A DNA stretch of 64,000 nucleotides from Dermatobacter hominis (GTDB taxonomy: Bacteria; Actinomycetota; Acidimicrobiia; Acidimicrobiales; Microtrichaceae): the NCBI RefSeq assembly GCF_020715685.1, contig NZ_CP085840.1, forward strand, positions 1,178,001 to 1,242,000. The letters run 5' to 3'. A model generated the notes under the pieces. It was not told the origin of the DNA. It searched no databases and was given only the letters and a program-made list of their open reading frames with translations. Shown in pieces: positions 1 through 8,095 of this stretch (position 1 is the first letter of the stretch; every line of letters starts with the position of its first letter). The position numbers were made by a program, and so were the translations under genes.

Positions 1-534
1 CTGTTCGCCGCGCTCGGCCTGGCCATCCTGACGGCCTTCAAGCCGAAGCTCGCCCGCATCACCGGCATCGGCTACGCCATCTGCGAGGGCTACGTCATCG
101 GCGCCATCTCGGCGTTCTACGGCGCCCAGTTCCCCGGCATCGTCGCCCAGGCGATCGTCGCCACCCTCGGCGTCTTCCTGATGATGCTGGTGCTCTACGG
201 GCTGCGGATCCTGCGGGCGACGCCCCGGTTCGTGAAGGGCGTGATCGCCGCGACGTTCGGCATCGCCGTGGTCTACGGCGTGATGCTGATCGCCAACCTG
301 TTCGGCGTCGGCGAGGGCTTCTGGACCAGCGGGTCGCCGCTCGGGATCGTGATCAGCCTGGTGGTCGTGACCGTGGCCGCCCTCAACCTGATCCTCGACT
401 TCGACTTCATCGAGCGCGGCGTCCAGCAGGGCCTCCCCCGCTACATGGACTGGTACGGGGCCTTCGGCCTGCTCGTCACGCTGGTGTGGCTGTACCTGGA
501 GATGCTGCGGCTGCTCGCCCGTCTCCGCCAGTGA
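1..534 (+). CDS. Bax inhibitor-1/YccA-like membrane protein (5' truncated)
   Basis: The frame is open from base 1, so the N-terminus lies outside the window; about 177 residues remain. Visible are at least five hydrophobic segments and the C-terminal signature LDFDFIERGVQQGLP followed by MDWYGAFGLLVTLVWLYLE, typical of the actinobacterial Bax inhibitor-1/YccA family (PF12811). Members are multi-pass inner-membrane proteins. Bacterial relatives are proposed pH-sensitive Ca2+ leak channels, but this subfamily has no settled function. It converges on the peptidase gene that follows. The family call is firm and the function is not. Confidence 0.85.
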   Translation: MFAALGLAILTAFKPKLARITGIGYAICEGYVIGAISAFYGAQFPGIVAQAIVATLGVFLMMLVLYGLRILRATPRFVKGVIAATFGIAVVYGVMLIANLFGVGEGFWTSGSPLGIVISLVVVTVAALNLILDFDFIERGVQQGLPRYMDWYGAFGLLVTLVWLYLEMLRLLARLRQ

Positions 535-569
535 CCTGACGAGCCCTGCGGTCGCGGGCACGGACGGCG

Positions 570-1994
570 TCAGTTGCCGTTCGTGCTCCAGTGCCAGGGC
601 TCCGACGGCAGGTTGTAGAAGCCGTAGCGGGGTGCGTTGGCGGCGAGCCAGATGAACGCCGGGTCCGACCGAGAGGTGATCAGGCGGCCGTTGGACTGCA
701 GGTCCATGGCCAGGCCGCGCTCGTGCATCGACGTGCCGGGGCGCGCGGTCGGCGGGGTGCACTGCGACGCGGGCATCTGGTAGATCGCGTAGTCCGACGT
801 GCCGCAGTGGGCGCGGCGCAGGGCGATCTGCTCGGACGGGTCGCGGAAGCCGCCGCCGCTGAGGTTGATGCCGGCGGCCCGCGCCGCGGCGATCAGCGCG
901 GAGACCTGCCCGGCGATCGACTTGTGCACCCAGATTCCCCCGGCCTTGGTCATGTCGGACCAGGAGGCGAGCGGCGGCACGTTGACCGGCGGCGGAGTGG
1001 TCGTCGGCGGCTTCGTCGGCGGCTTGACGGTGGTGGTCGGGGCCCTCGGCGGCGTGGTCGTCCCGGGCGACGGACGGGTGGGGGTCGTGGGCGTGGTCGT
1101 GGCCGGTGACGACGAGGACGCGGGGCCGCTCGAGCGCAGCGCGACCTCCTGGGCGGTCAGGTCCTTGGCGGCGGCCGAGTCGACCGATCTGAGCGCGGCG
1201 GCCTCGGCCAGCTTCTGGTCCAGCCGGTCGTCGAGCTGCGAGGCGAGGCGGGCCTGGGCGGCCCGGGCGGAGCGCAGCGACGCCACCTGCTCCTCGGCCC
1301 GGTCGACCTGCGCCTGGGCGTCACGGGCGGCGGCGTCGGCGACGGCCCGGTCGTGCTCGGCGACGGCCTTGGCGGCGACCATCGTGTCGACGACGCGACG
1401 ACGGCGATCGGCCACGATCTCGAGCACGTCGGTCGCGTAGGCGGCGTCCTTCGTCTCCTGGATCGACATCGTGCTCAGCGCGTCCTGCGCCGGCGGCCGG
1501 ACGAACGCCTCGACGGCGTACGAGCGGACCTGGTCGGCGGCCTCCTCGGCGCTGCGGGCCGCCTCGTCGGCCTTGGCCTGGGCGGTCGTGGCCGCGGCGC
1601 CGGCGGCGTCGACGCGGGCCTGGGCCTCGACCGCGGCGGTCTCCGCGGTCCGGATGCGGGCGTCGAAGGTGGCCACCTCGGCGAGGACCTGGTCGCGGTT
1701 CGCGGTCAGGACGTCCGTGGACTCGGCGGCGGGCGCGGTCGTGGGCGCCGGCGCGGTCGTGGGCGGAGCGGTGGTCGCCCCGGCGGCGGGCGCGGTCGTC
1801 GTCGGCCCGGTGCCCTTGGCCCCGCTGCCGCCGGAGGCGTCGGCGGCGCCGGGCAGCAGCGCCACGGCGACGAGCACCGGCAGGAACGTCGTCAGGACGG
1901 CCGCGGCCAGGCCCCGGCGGGCGGATCGACCGCCGGCACCCCTTCGCTCCCCGCGGCGGACCACGGGTTGATCAACGACGCGAAGGACGGCCAC
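570..1994 (-). CDS. Secreted coiled-coil M15B (VanY-type) D-alanyl-D-alanine carboxypeptidase
   Basis: This 474-residue envelope protein probably trims peptidoglycan stem peptides. An Arg-rich N-terminus precedes one hydrophobic segment (about 29-50), so it is a secreted or anchored protein. Next come a Thr/Pro/Ala linker, an Ala-rich coiled coil (about 95-275) and a second Pro/Thr-rich linker (about 285-345). The C-terminal domain carries the VanY zinc site: SMHERGLAMD (HxxGxAxD-like) and the final SEPWHW, with His468. A coiled coil before a LAS-family peptidase resembles the layout of divisome-associated hydrolases, but that role is inferred. The start is GTG; a shorter start nearer the hydrophobic segment is possible. 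Confidence 0.85.
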   Translation of the reverse strand: MAVLRVVDQPVVRRGERRGAGGRSARRGLAAAVLTTFLPVLVAVALLPGAADASGGSGAKGTGPTTTAPAAGATTAPPTTAPAPTTAPAAESTDVLTANRDQVLAEVATFDARIRTAETAAVEAQARVDAAGAAATTAQAKADEAARSAEEAADQVRSYAVEAFVRPPAQDALSTMSIQETKDAAYATDVLEIVADRRRRVVDTMVAAKAVAEHDRAVADAAARDAQAQVDRAEEQVASLRSARAAQARLASQLDDRLDQKLAEAAALRSVDSAAAKDLTAQEVALRSSGPASSSSPATTTPTTPTRPSPGTTTPPRAPTTTVKPPTKPPTTTPPPVNVPPLASWSDMTKAGGIWVHKSIAGQVSALIAAARAAGINLSGGGFRDPSEQIALRRAHCGTSDYAIYQMPASQCTPPTARPGTSMHERGLAMDLQSNGRLITSRSDPAFIWLAANAPRYGFYNLPSEPWHWSTNGN

Positions 1995-2072
1995 GTTGAC
2001 ACCATCGGCAGATCGACGGGCGCGTTGAAGAACGCGAGGCGGTCAACGGTCACCAACCCACCCGCCCCTGGC

Positions 2073-2166
2073 CCGCCGGCCGAGAGGCATGGGCTGGCCC
2101 ACCGGCCGAGAGGCATGGGCTGGCCCACCGGCCGGGAGGCATGGGCTGGCCCACCGGCCGGGAGGC
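2073..2166. repeat. 26-bp tandem repeat, three full copies plus a partial
   Basis: Copies begin at 2089, 2115 and 2141, each opening ATGGGCTGGCCCACCGGCCG; a partial copy precedes them. The only difference among full copies is one A/G change. The array lies just downstream of the AIM24-like gene's stop codon and upstream of the peptidase gene, and it is not coding. The period of 26 is not a multiple of three. Confidence 0.9.
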
Positions 2167-2192
2167 TGGGAGCGTGTCGGCGCGGCGCGGGA

Positions 2193-2930
2193 TCAGCCGC
2201 CCAGCAGGTTGCCGAGCATGCCGCCGCCCGAGGACTGCTGGGCGTTCTGCTGGGCGCCGCCCTCGACGACCGACTCGGAGGGCTGGACCATCACGTAGCC
2301 CTGGCCGCCGAAGGCCATCTGGACGAGCTCGCCCGTGCCGCCCCGCAGCATGGACTTGAGGCCACCGGTGTCGACCCGGACGTCCATGCTGACGCCGGAG
2401 GTCCACAGCACGACCGCCTCGGCGTCCGCGTAGGTCGGCGCGCCGGACACGTCGAGGCACACCGGGTCGCCCTTGGTGGTCACCGCCACGTAGCCGGTCC
2501 CGCGGAGGCTCACGTTGAACATGCCGCCCGCCATCATCGAGGCCCGCCCGGCGTTGACCCGGTGGATGTCCCACTCGATCGACGACGAGAACGCCAGCAC
2601 GTTGTTGCCGTTCACGGAGACCATGTCGTTCTCCAGGTAGAAGAGCTGGATCTCCGAGGCGAGGTCGGCGACGAAGAGCTCGCCGGTGCCCTCGGCGACC
2701 ATCATGTTCACGCCCTCGCCGGTCAGCTTGGACTTGAGCATCTTGTTGAGGCCGCCGGAACCGGTGTTCGTGAACCGGACGTCGCCCTGGTAGGCGACCA
2801 TCGAGCCGAGCTTGGCGTTCACCGGCCCGTACTGCATCTGGATCTTCAGCATCTTCTTGTTCTGGAGCGTGAACGGATCCTGGCCGGTGGTCTCCGCGTA
2901 CTCGGTGAAGAGCGAACCGTGGATGGGCAT
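2193..2930 (-). CDS. AIM24-family (DUF124) protein
   Basis: A 245-residue protein of the AIM24/TIGR00266 family, a mostly beta-strand fold. Relatives are widespread in bacteria and actinobacterial members often occur as paralogues; the biochemical role is unknown (yeast AIM24 is a mitochondrial inner-membrane organiser). Strand-rich segments such as LKIQMQYGPVNAKLGSMVAY and WDIHRVNAGRASMMAGGMF cover most of the length, and a Gly/Gln-rich tail ends in GGGMLGNLLGG. The ATG at 2930 is chosen over an upstream GTG because AGGAG lies about 7 nt before it. No signal peptide is seen, so it is probably cytoplasmic. Confidence 0.85.
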   Translation of the reverse strand: MPIHGSLFTEYAETTGQDPFTLQNKKMLKIQMQYGPVNAKLGSMVAYQGDVRFTNTGSGGLNKMLKSKLTGEGVNMMVAEGTGELFVADLASEIQLFYLENDMVSVNGNNVLAFSSSIEWDIHRVNAGRASMMAGGMFNVSLRGTGYVAVTTKGDPVCLDVSGAPTYADAEAVVLWTSGVSMDVRVDTGGLKSMLRGGTGELVQMAFGGQGYVMVQPSESVVEGGAQQNAQQSSGGGMLGNLLGG

Positions 2931-3026
2931 GGGTGGGTCTCCTGTGCGCACGAGTGGGTGGCGGGCGTCTTCCCATCGCCACGGTAGCGGCGCAGGTCGG
3001 TCGACCGGTGCGTGTCCGGGACGGGT

Positions 3027-6000
3027 TCAGCGGAAGTCGCGCGACGGCGTGCCGACCGCGACCTGCAGCGGCGAGACGTGGTGGGCGACCACGTTGACGA
3101 CCCCGTCGGGGCTGCGCTCGAGCTTGCCCCGGACGACCAGTGCGGCGGCCGAGCGCAGGACCGTGCGGAATCGCGTCCAGCACCCGATCGAGCACACGAT
3201 GTTGATGAGCCCGGTCTCGTCCTCGAGGTTGAGGAAGGTCACGCCCGACGCCGTCGCCGGGCGCTGGCGGTGCGTGACGACGCCGGCGACGCGCACGATC
3301 GTGCCGTCGCGCTCGTCGCGCAGCGCGGTGGCCGGCAGCACCCCCTCGCCGTCGAGGCGCTCCCGGAGGAAGCGCGTGGGGTGGCCGCCCGGCGACACGC
3401 CGGTGGACCACAGGTCGGCGACGGACTCCTCCCACTCGTCCATGCCCGGCAGCCGCGGCGCCTCCATCCCGACGACCACACCGGGGAGCCGGTCGGCGCC
3501 CGCCCGCGCCGCGGCCCCGGCGGTCCAGATGGCCCGGCGCCGGTCGAGGGGCCGGCCGTCGGACCCGTCGAAGCAGCCGAACGCGCCGGCGGTGGCCATC
3601 GCCTCCATCTGCGCCGTGCTGAGCCGGACCCGCCGGGCCAGGTCGCCGACGTCGGCGTACGGGCGGCCCTCGGCGATCTCGGCCGCCAGGTCGTCGCCGA
3701 TGCCCCGCACCGACGAGATGCCCAGCCGCACCGCCGGCCCGCCCCGCCCCCAGGTGGCCGGGTCCCCGTCGTCCCGCTCGCGGGCCCCACCACCATCCCC
3801 GCCCGCTCTGTTCCCAGATCCTGGGGTGTTCGCCCCAGGTTCTGGGAACGAAGCGGGCGGCTCGAGGGTGGCGTCGGCGGCCGAGGCGTTGAGGTCGGGG
3901 GTGCGGACCTCGACGCCGTGGTGGACGGCGTCCTGGGTGAGCGACTGCGGCGAGTAGAAGCCCATCGGCTGCGCGTTGAGCAGCGCGGCGCAGAACGCGG
4001 CCGGGTGGTGGTACTTCAGCCACGACGACGCGTACACGAGGTAGGCGAAGCTCACCGAGTGCGACTCGGGGAAGCCGTAGTTGGCGAAGGCGGCGAGCTT
4101 CTCCCACACCGCCACCGCGGTGTCGCCGGTGATGTCGTTGACCGCGAGCCCGTCGAAGAACCGCTGGCGCAGCTCGGCCATGCGCCGCTGCGACCGCTTG
4201 GACGCCATGGCCTGGCGGAGCTGGTCGGCCTCGGACGGGCTGAAGCCGGCCACGTCGATCGCCATCTGCATGAGCTGCTCCTGGAACAGCGGCACGCCGA
4301 GGGTCTTGGTGAGCGCGGGCTCGAGCAGCGGGTGCAGGTACGTGATCGGCTCCTCGCCCTTGCGGCGCCGGATGTACGGGTGCACCGACCCGCCCTGGAT
4401 CGGACCCGGGCGGATGAGCGCCACCTCCACCACCAGGTCGTAGAAGCAGCGGGGTCGCAGGCGGGGCAGCGTGGCCATCTGCGCCCGTGACTCCACCTGG
4501 AACACGCCGACCGAATCGGCACGGCACAACATGTCGTAGACCGCGTCCTCCTGCGGGATCGCGGCCAGGTCCACCTCGATCCCCTGGTGGTCCCGGAGCA
4601 GGTCCAGGCAGCCGTGCAGCGCGCTGAGCATGCCCAGCCCGAGCAGGTCGAACTTCACCAGGCCGGCCGCCGCGCAGTCGTCCTTGTCCCACTGGAGCAC
4701 CGAGCGGTTCTCCATGCGGGCCCACTCGGTGGGGCACACCTCGACGACCGGCCGGTCGCAGATCACCATGCCGCCCGAGTGGATGCCCAGGTGCCGGGGC
4801 AGGTCCTGGAACCGCTCGGCCAGCGCCAGCACCGGTCCGGGGATCGACACGTCGCGCTCGGCGGCTCCCCCATCGACACCACTCCCGCCCGGCGACGGCA
4901 CCCCGCCCCAGCGGTCGAGCTCCTTGGACCAGGCGTCCTGCTGGCCGGCGGCGAAGCCCAGCGCCTTGGCGGCGTCGCGCACCGCCGAGCGCGACCGGTA
5001 CGTGATGACGTTGGCGACCTGGGCGGTGTGGGAGCGGCCGTAGCGGTCGTAGACGTACTGGATGACCTCCTCCCGGCGGCCGGACTCGATGTCCAGGTCG
5101 ATGTCGGGCGGGCCGTCGCGCTCGGGCGACAGGAACCGCTCGAACAGCAGGCCGAGGCGGACGGCGTCGGCCTTGGTGACCCCGAGCGAGAAGCACACCG
5201 CCGAGTTGGCCGCCGAGCCCCGGCCCTGGCAGAGGATGTCGGCGCGCCGGCAGAACTCGACGATGTCCCACACGATCAGGAAGTAGCCGGGGAACCCGAG
5301 CGCCTCGATGAGGTCGAGCTCCCGGTCGATCTGCGCCCACGCGCCGGGCACGTCCTCGGCCCGGCGGGACCCGTAGCGGCGGGTGGCGCCCTCCTCGACG
5401 AGGTGGCGCAGGAAGCGGGCCTCGGTCATGGGGGCGCCGGTCGGGTCGTCGGGGTCGGGCGGGCAGGGGTAGGGCGGCAGCTCGGGGGCGACCAGGCGCA
5501 GGTCGAACGCGCAGGAGCGGCCGAGCTCGGCGGCCGCCCCGACCACGCCCGGGTAGCGGGCGAAGCGCCGGGCCTGCTCGGCGCCCGAGCGCAGGTGGGC
5601 CTGGCCGCCGGCGGGCAGCCAGGCGTCGAGCTCGTCCAGGCTGCGCCGGGCCCGCACCGCGGCCAGCGCCGCGGCCAGGTCGCGCTCGGCGGGCGTGGCG
5701 TGGTGGACGTTGTTGGTGGCGATCGGCTGCACCCCCGCCCGCACGGCCAGCTCGGCCAGCGCGTCGTTGCGGGCCGAGTCGAGCGGCTGGCCGTGGTCCC
5801 ACAGCTCCACGAAGGTGTGCTCGGCCCCGAACGCCGCCACCAGGCTGCGCAGCTCGCGCTCCGCCGAGGCCGGGCCGTCGTCGACGAGCGCGGCGGGGAC
5901 CGTGCCCTTGCGGCAGCCGGTCAGCACCGCCCAGTGGCCGCGGGCCCGACCCGAGGCCGCCTCGGCCAGATCGGCGAACGAGACCTGCGGCCGGCCCTTC

Positions 6001-6554
6001 TCCCCCGCCATCTGCGCCTGCGACAGGAGCGACGCCAGCCGGGCGTAGCCGACGGTGTCCCGGGCCAGGACCAAGAGGTGCCGCCCGGACGGGTCGGCCG
6101 GGCCGGGCCGGGCCTCGGGGGCGTTGAGCGTCAGCTCGGCCCCGAACACCGTCGGCAGGCCGAGCGCCCGGGCCGCCTGCGAGAAGCGGACGACGCCGTA
6201 GAAGCCGTGGTGGTCGGTGATCGCCAGCGCGTCGAGCCCCAGGCGGGCCGCCTCCTCGGCCAGCACCTCGGGCTGGGACGCGCCGTCGAGGAACGAGAAC
6301 GCCGAGTGGCAGTGCAGCTCCGCGTACGGGACCCGCTCGCCGCCCTCCCGGGCACCACGGCCGAGGTCGGCGGGCGCCCGGTACTCCTCGCGGTGGCGCG
6401 ACCAGGCCGGGCTGTCGCCGCCGTCGCCCGGGTGCGCGGGCTCGCGGTGCCGACGGGCCATCGGGTCGTCCGCCCACCAGTCACTTGCCGAGCCGCGGTC
6501 CGAGAGGCGGCGCTCGATCTCGGACCAGGGGACGTCGGGGTTGTTGAAGCCCAC
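3027..6554 (-). CDS. dnaE2: Error-prone DNA polymerase III alpha subunit DnaE2
   Basis: A 1175-residue C-family polymerase for SOS translesion synthesis, acting with ImuB and ImuA' (encoded at 16794-19410). The N-terminus MGFNNPDVPWSEIERRLSDR is typical of DnaE2. A PHP domain starts near residue 77 (YAELHCHSAFSFLDGASQ, ITDHHGFYG), the polymerase motif PDIDLDIESGRREEV follows, and the C-terminal OB fold contains FLNLEDETGLINIVCS and ends SRDFR. It is longer than usual (about 1080) partly through a Gly/Pro-rich insert after DATLE (about residues 895-930), 18 codons of which coincide with a 54-nt palindrome. The GTG start follows a TAGCCT -10 by 6 nt, with a perfect LexA box abutting that -10. 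Confidence 0.97.
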   Translation of the reverse strand: MGFNNPDVPWSEIERRLSDRGSASDWWADDPMARRHREPAHPGDGGDSPAWSRHREEYRAPADLGRGAREGGERVPYAELHCHSAFSFLDGASQPEVLAEEAARLGLDALAITDHHGFYGVVRFSQAARALGLPTVFGAELTLNAPEARPGPADPSGRHLLVLARDTVGYARLASLLSQAQMAGEKGRPQVSFADLAEAASGRARGHWAVLTGCRKGTVPAALVDDGPASAERELRSLVAAFGAEHTFVELWDHGQPLDSARNDALAELAVRAGVQPIATNNVHHATPAERDLAAALAAVRARRSLDELDAWLPAGGQAHLRSGAEQARRFARYPGVVGAAAELGRSCAFDLRLVAPELPPYPCPPDPDDPTGAPMTEARFLRHLVEEGATRRYGSRRAEDVPGAWAQIDRELDLIEALGFPGYFLIVWDIVEFCRRADILCQGRGSAANSAVCFSLGVTKADAVRLGLLFERFLSPERDGPPDIDLDIESGRREEVIQYVYDRYGRSHTAQVANVITYRSRSAVRDAAKALGFAAGQQDAWSKELDRWGGVPSPGGSGVDGGAAERDVSIPGPVLALAERFQDLPRHLGIHSGGMVICDRPVVEVCPTEWARMENRSVLQWDKDDCAAAGLVKFDLLGLGMLSALHGCLDLLRDHQGIEVDLAAIPQEDAVYDMLCRADSVGVFQVESRAQMATLPRLRPRCFYDLVVEVALIRPGPIQGGSVHPYIRRRKGEEPITYLHPLLEPALTKTLGVPLFQEQLMQMAIDVAGFSPSEADQLRQAMASKRSQRRMAELRQRFFDGLAVNDITGDTAVAVWEKLAAFANYGFPESHSVSFAYLVYASSWLKYHHPAAFCAALLNAQPMGFYSPQSLTQDAVHHGVEVRTPDLNASAADATLEPPASFPEPGANTPGSGNRAGGDGGGARERDDGDPATWGRGGPAVRLGISSVRGIGDDLAAEIAEGRPYADVGDLARRVRLSTAQMEAMATAGAFGCFDGSDGRPLDRRRAIWTAGAAARAGADRLPGVVVGMEAPRLPGMDEWEESVADLWSTGVSPGGHPTRFLRERLDGEGVLPATALRDERDGTIVRVAGVVTHRQRPATASGVTFLNLEDETGLINIVCSIGCWTRFRTVLRSAAALVVRGKLERSPDGVVNVVAHHVSPLQVAVGTPSRDFR
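3803..3856. repeat. 54-nt imperfect palindrome inside dnaE2 (element A)
   Basis: Two 24-nt arms (3803-3826 and 3833-3856) pair at 21 of 24 positions around a 6-nt loop, TGTTCG; pairing extends 4 bp further outward. The ends are CCGCTCTGTTCC and GGAACGAAGCGG. The same 5' end and nearly the same 3' end (one base different) occur in the palindrome at 6605-6658. The length equals 18 codons, so the dnaE2 frame is kept. The encoded segment ASFPEPGANTPGSGNRAG lies between DATLE and AVRLG, which are close together in the DnaE2 sequences I recall. Confidence 0.85.
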
Positions 6555-6560
6555 GTCCGC

Positions 6561-6582
6561 AGGCTATCGAACACACGTTCGA
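6561..6582 (-). promoter_or_regulatory. LexA (SOS) box and -10 of dnaE2
   Basis: TCGAACACACGTTCGA at 6567-6582 matches the actinobacterial LexA operator TCGAAC-N4-GTTCGA at every specified base. On the minus strand it directly abuts TAGCCT (6561-6566), which is 6 nt before the GTG start of dnaE2. A bound repressor would cover the promoter, so DNA-damage induction is expected. Confidence 0.95.
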
Positions 6583-6604
6583 CCGGCGAGGGCGCTCCCC
6601 CGAC

Positions 6605-6658
6605 CCGCTCTGTTCCACCGGATCGACGTTCCAGCGTCGATGCGGTGGAACAAAGCGG
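6605..6658. repeat. 54-nt palindrome between the TMEM175-like gene and dnaE2 (element B)
   Basis: The arms 6605-6628 and 6635-6658 pair at 22 of 24 positions around a 6-nt loop, TTCCAG. The outer 12 nt (CCGCTCTGTTCC and GGAACAAAGCGG) match element A in dnaE2, while the inner 12-nt arms are unrelated in sequence yet still self-complementary. It lies 38 nt beyond the stop codon of the TMEM175-like gene and could terminate that transcript, insulating dnaE2. Confidence 0.85.
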
Positions 6659-6696
6659 CGGGAGCGGGACCGTCGGCGGCGCCTCCGGCCTGGCCG

Positions 6697-7998
6697 TCAG
6701 CGGTGGCCGCGGACCAGCCGGCGGTTGGTGAAGCCGGCCAGCACCCACACCACGCCCGCCAGGCCCGGCGCGACGGCCGCGACGGGGATCGACACGAGGA
6801 ACGTCGCGGGCATGGCCCACGCCGAGCGCAGGGCCCGAGCCCGCTCGTCGGGGGTGAGCGCGTCGCTGAGCAGGTCCTGACGCGCCGCGTACAGGAACAG
6901 CGCCGAGAGCCCGAGCGCGGTCAGCCCGGCGATCACCGAGTACACGACGGCCGTGGCCGGGATGAGGAAGTCGGAGAACAGCAGACTGGCGAACGGCAGC
7001 GACGCCAGGGCCATCAGGTGCATCAGGTTGTACGCCGGCAGCGACGCGCCGTGGCGCGTGATGACCAGGAAGTACCGGCAGTGCGCGATCCAGAACAACG
7101 AGATGACCACGAAGCCGAGCAGGTAGCCGGTCACGAGCGGCAGGACGTCGCGGTGCAGGGCCTCGAGCAGGTCGACGTTTGACGTGATGCCGGTCCGAGC
7201 CGGCACGCGGAGCTGGATGACCACGACCGTCATGGCGAACGCGTAGACGTTGTCGCTGAACCCGGTGATGCGGGCCAGCGACTGCAGCTGGCGCCCCGAG
7301 GACCCGACCGACGGTGCCTCGTCGTCGTCGACCCGCACGTCGTCGTCGAGCGAGCCGACGTCGGCCTCGTCGATCCGGCCCAGCTGGCGGCGCACGACGA
7401 GCGACCCGACCAGCAGGAGCGGCCAGCCGAGCCCCATCAACCCCGGCTGCAGCAGCGACAGCGCCCCGGCCACGAGGAACGAGCCGGTGAGCACGACGCA
7501 GCGCCACAGGAGGATCGTCACGGCACGAGGCGGGACCACCTCGGCGAACGCCCCCCGGGCCCGGCTCCGGGCGATGATCGCCGCGAGCAGCCCGCCGATC
7601 ACCGCGACGTCGAGGCCGAGCAGCACGTGCGGGACGTTGAGCGACCGGAAGTCGCCGCTGAGCCGGCCGAGGAACGGCAGGACCACGACGCAGAACAGCA
7701 GCGCGAAGTTGGCGAACACCGTCCAGCCGTCGACACGGCGCAGCAGGCCGAAGATCCGGTGGTGCTGCAGCCAGACGTAGCCGACGAGCACGAAGCTGCC
7801 GACGTACGCGGCGTAGCCCGCGGCCTCGGCGGTCAGGAACCGCTCGACCTCGTGCCGGGTCGCGTCGGCGGCGGGGATCGCGGCGACGACGGCCTGGATC
7901 GTGATGGCCACCGCGAACACGCAGTCGCTGACGCCGCGGAGGCGCGTCATGTCGTAGCGCACCAGCGTCCGGTCGCCGCTCGGGGAGGTGGCGGTCAT
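6697..7998 (-). CDS. Duplicated TMEM175/DUF1211-family membrane protein, putative K+ channel
   Basis: A 433-residue membrane protein with two TMEM175-like repeats. The family signature FSDxxxAFAxT appears in altered form in repeat 1 (GVSDCVFAVAIT, about 22-33) and nearly intact in repeat 2 (GFSDNVYAFAMT, about 245-256), each followed by several membrane segments. A charged linker (IDEADVGSLDDDVRVDDDEA) separates them. Bacterial TMEM175 channels are usually single-repeat tetramers, whereas animal TMEM175 has two repeats, so this bacterial fusion is noteworthy. The ATG at 7998 is preferred to 8004 because AGAGGTGG is correctly spaced before it. Potassium transport is inferred from the family. 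Confidence 0.8.
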   Translation of the reverse strand: MTATSPSGDRTLVRYDMTRLRGVSDCVFAVAITIQAVVAAIPAADATRHEVERFLTAEAAGYAAYVGSFVLVGYVWLQHHRIFGLLRRVDGWTVFANFALLFCVVVLPFLGRLSGDFRSLNVPHVLLGLDVAVIGGLLAAIIARSRARGAFAEVVPPRAVTILLWRCVVLTGSFLVAGALSLLQPGLMGLGWPLLLVGSLVVRRQLGRIDEADVGSLDDDVRVDDDEAPSVGSSGRQLQSLARITGFSDNVYAFAMTVVVIQLRVPARTGITSNVDLLEALHRDVLPLVTGYLLGFVVISLFWIAHCRYFLVITRHGASLPAYNLMHLMALASLPFASLLFSDFLIPATAVVYSVIAGLTALGLSALFLYAARQDLLSDALTPDERARALRSAWAMPATFLVSIPVAAVAPGLAGVVWVLAGFTNRRLVRGHR

Positions 7999-8095
7999 CG
8001 CCATCCACCTCTGATCGGCCGCCCGACCCCCGCCCTCCAGCGTTCCGGGCCGCGATCCCGGGGGAATCCGCGCCTGCGCCGACCGGCGCGGTGCG

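Noticed and set aside
2073-2166. Possible CRISPR array
   Set aside because: The copies are directly adjacent with no spacers and no cas genes are present; it is a simple tandem repeat.
1353-2987. Long plus-strand open frame of 544 codons
   Set aside because: It is antisense to the VanY-type and AIM24-like genes, has Arg/Gly/His-rich low-complexity composition and spans the 26-bp repeat; a by-product of high GC content.
2050-6477. 1475-codon minus-strand open frame
   Set aside because: It is a shifted frame of dnaE2 and AIM24 with Arg/Pro/Gly-dominated composition and no domain; the true genes lie in the other frame.
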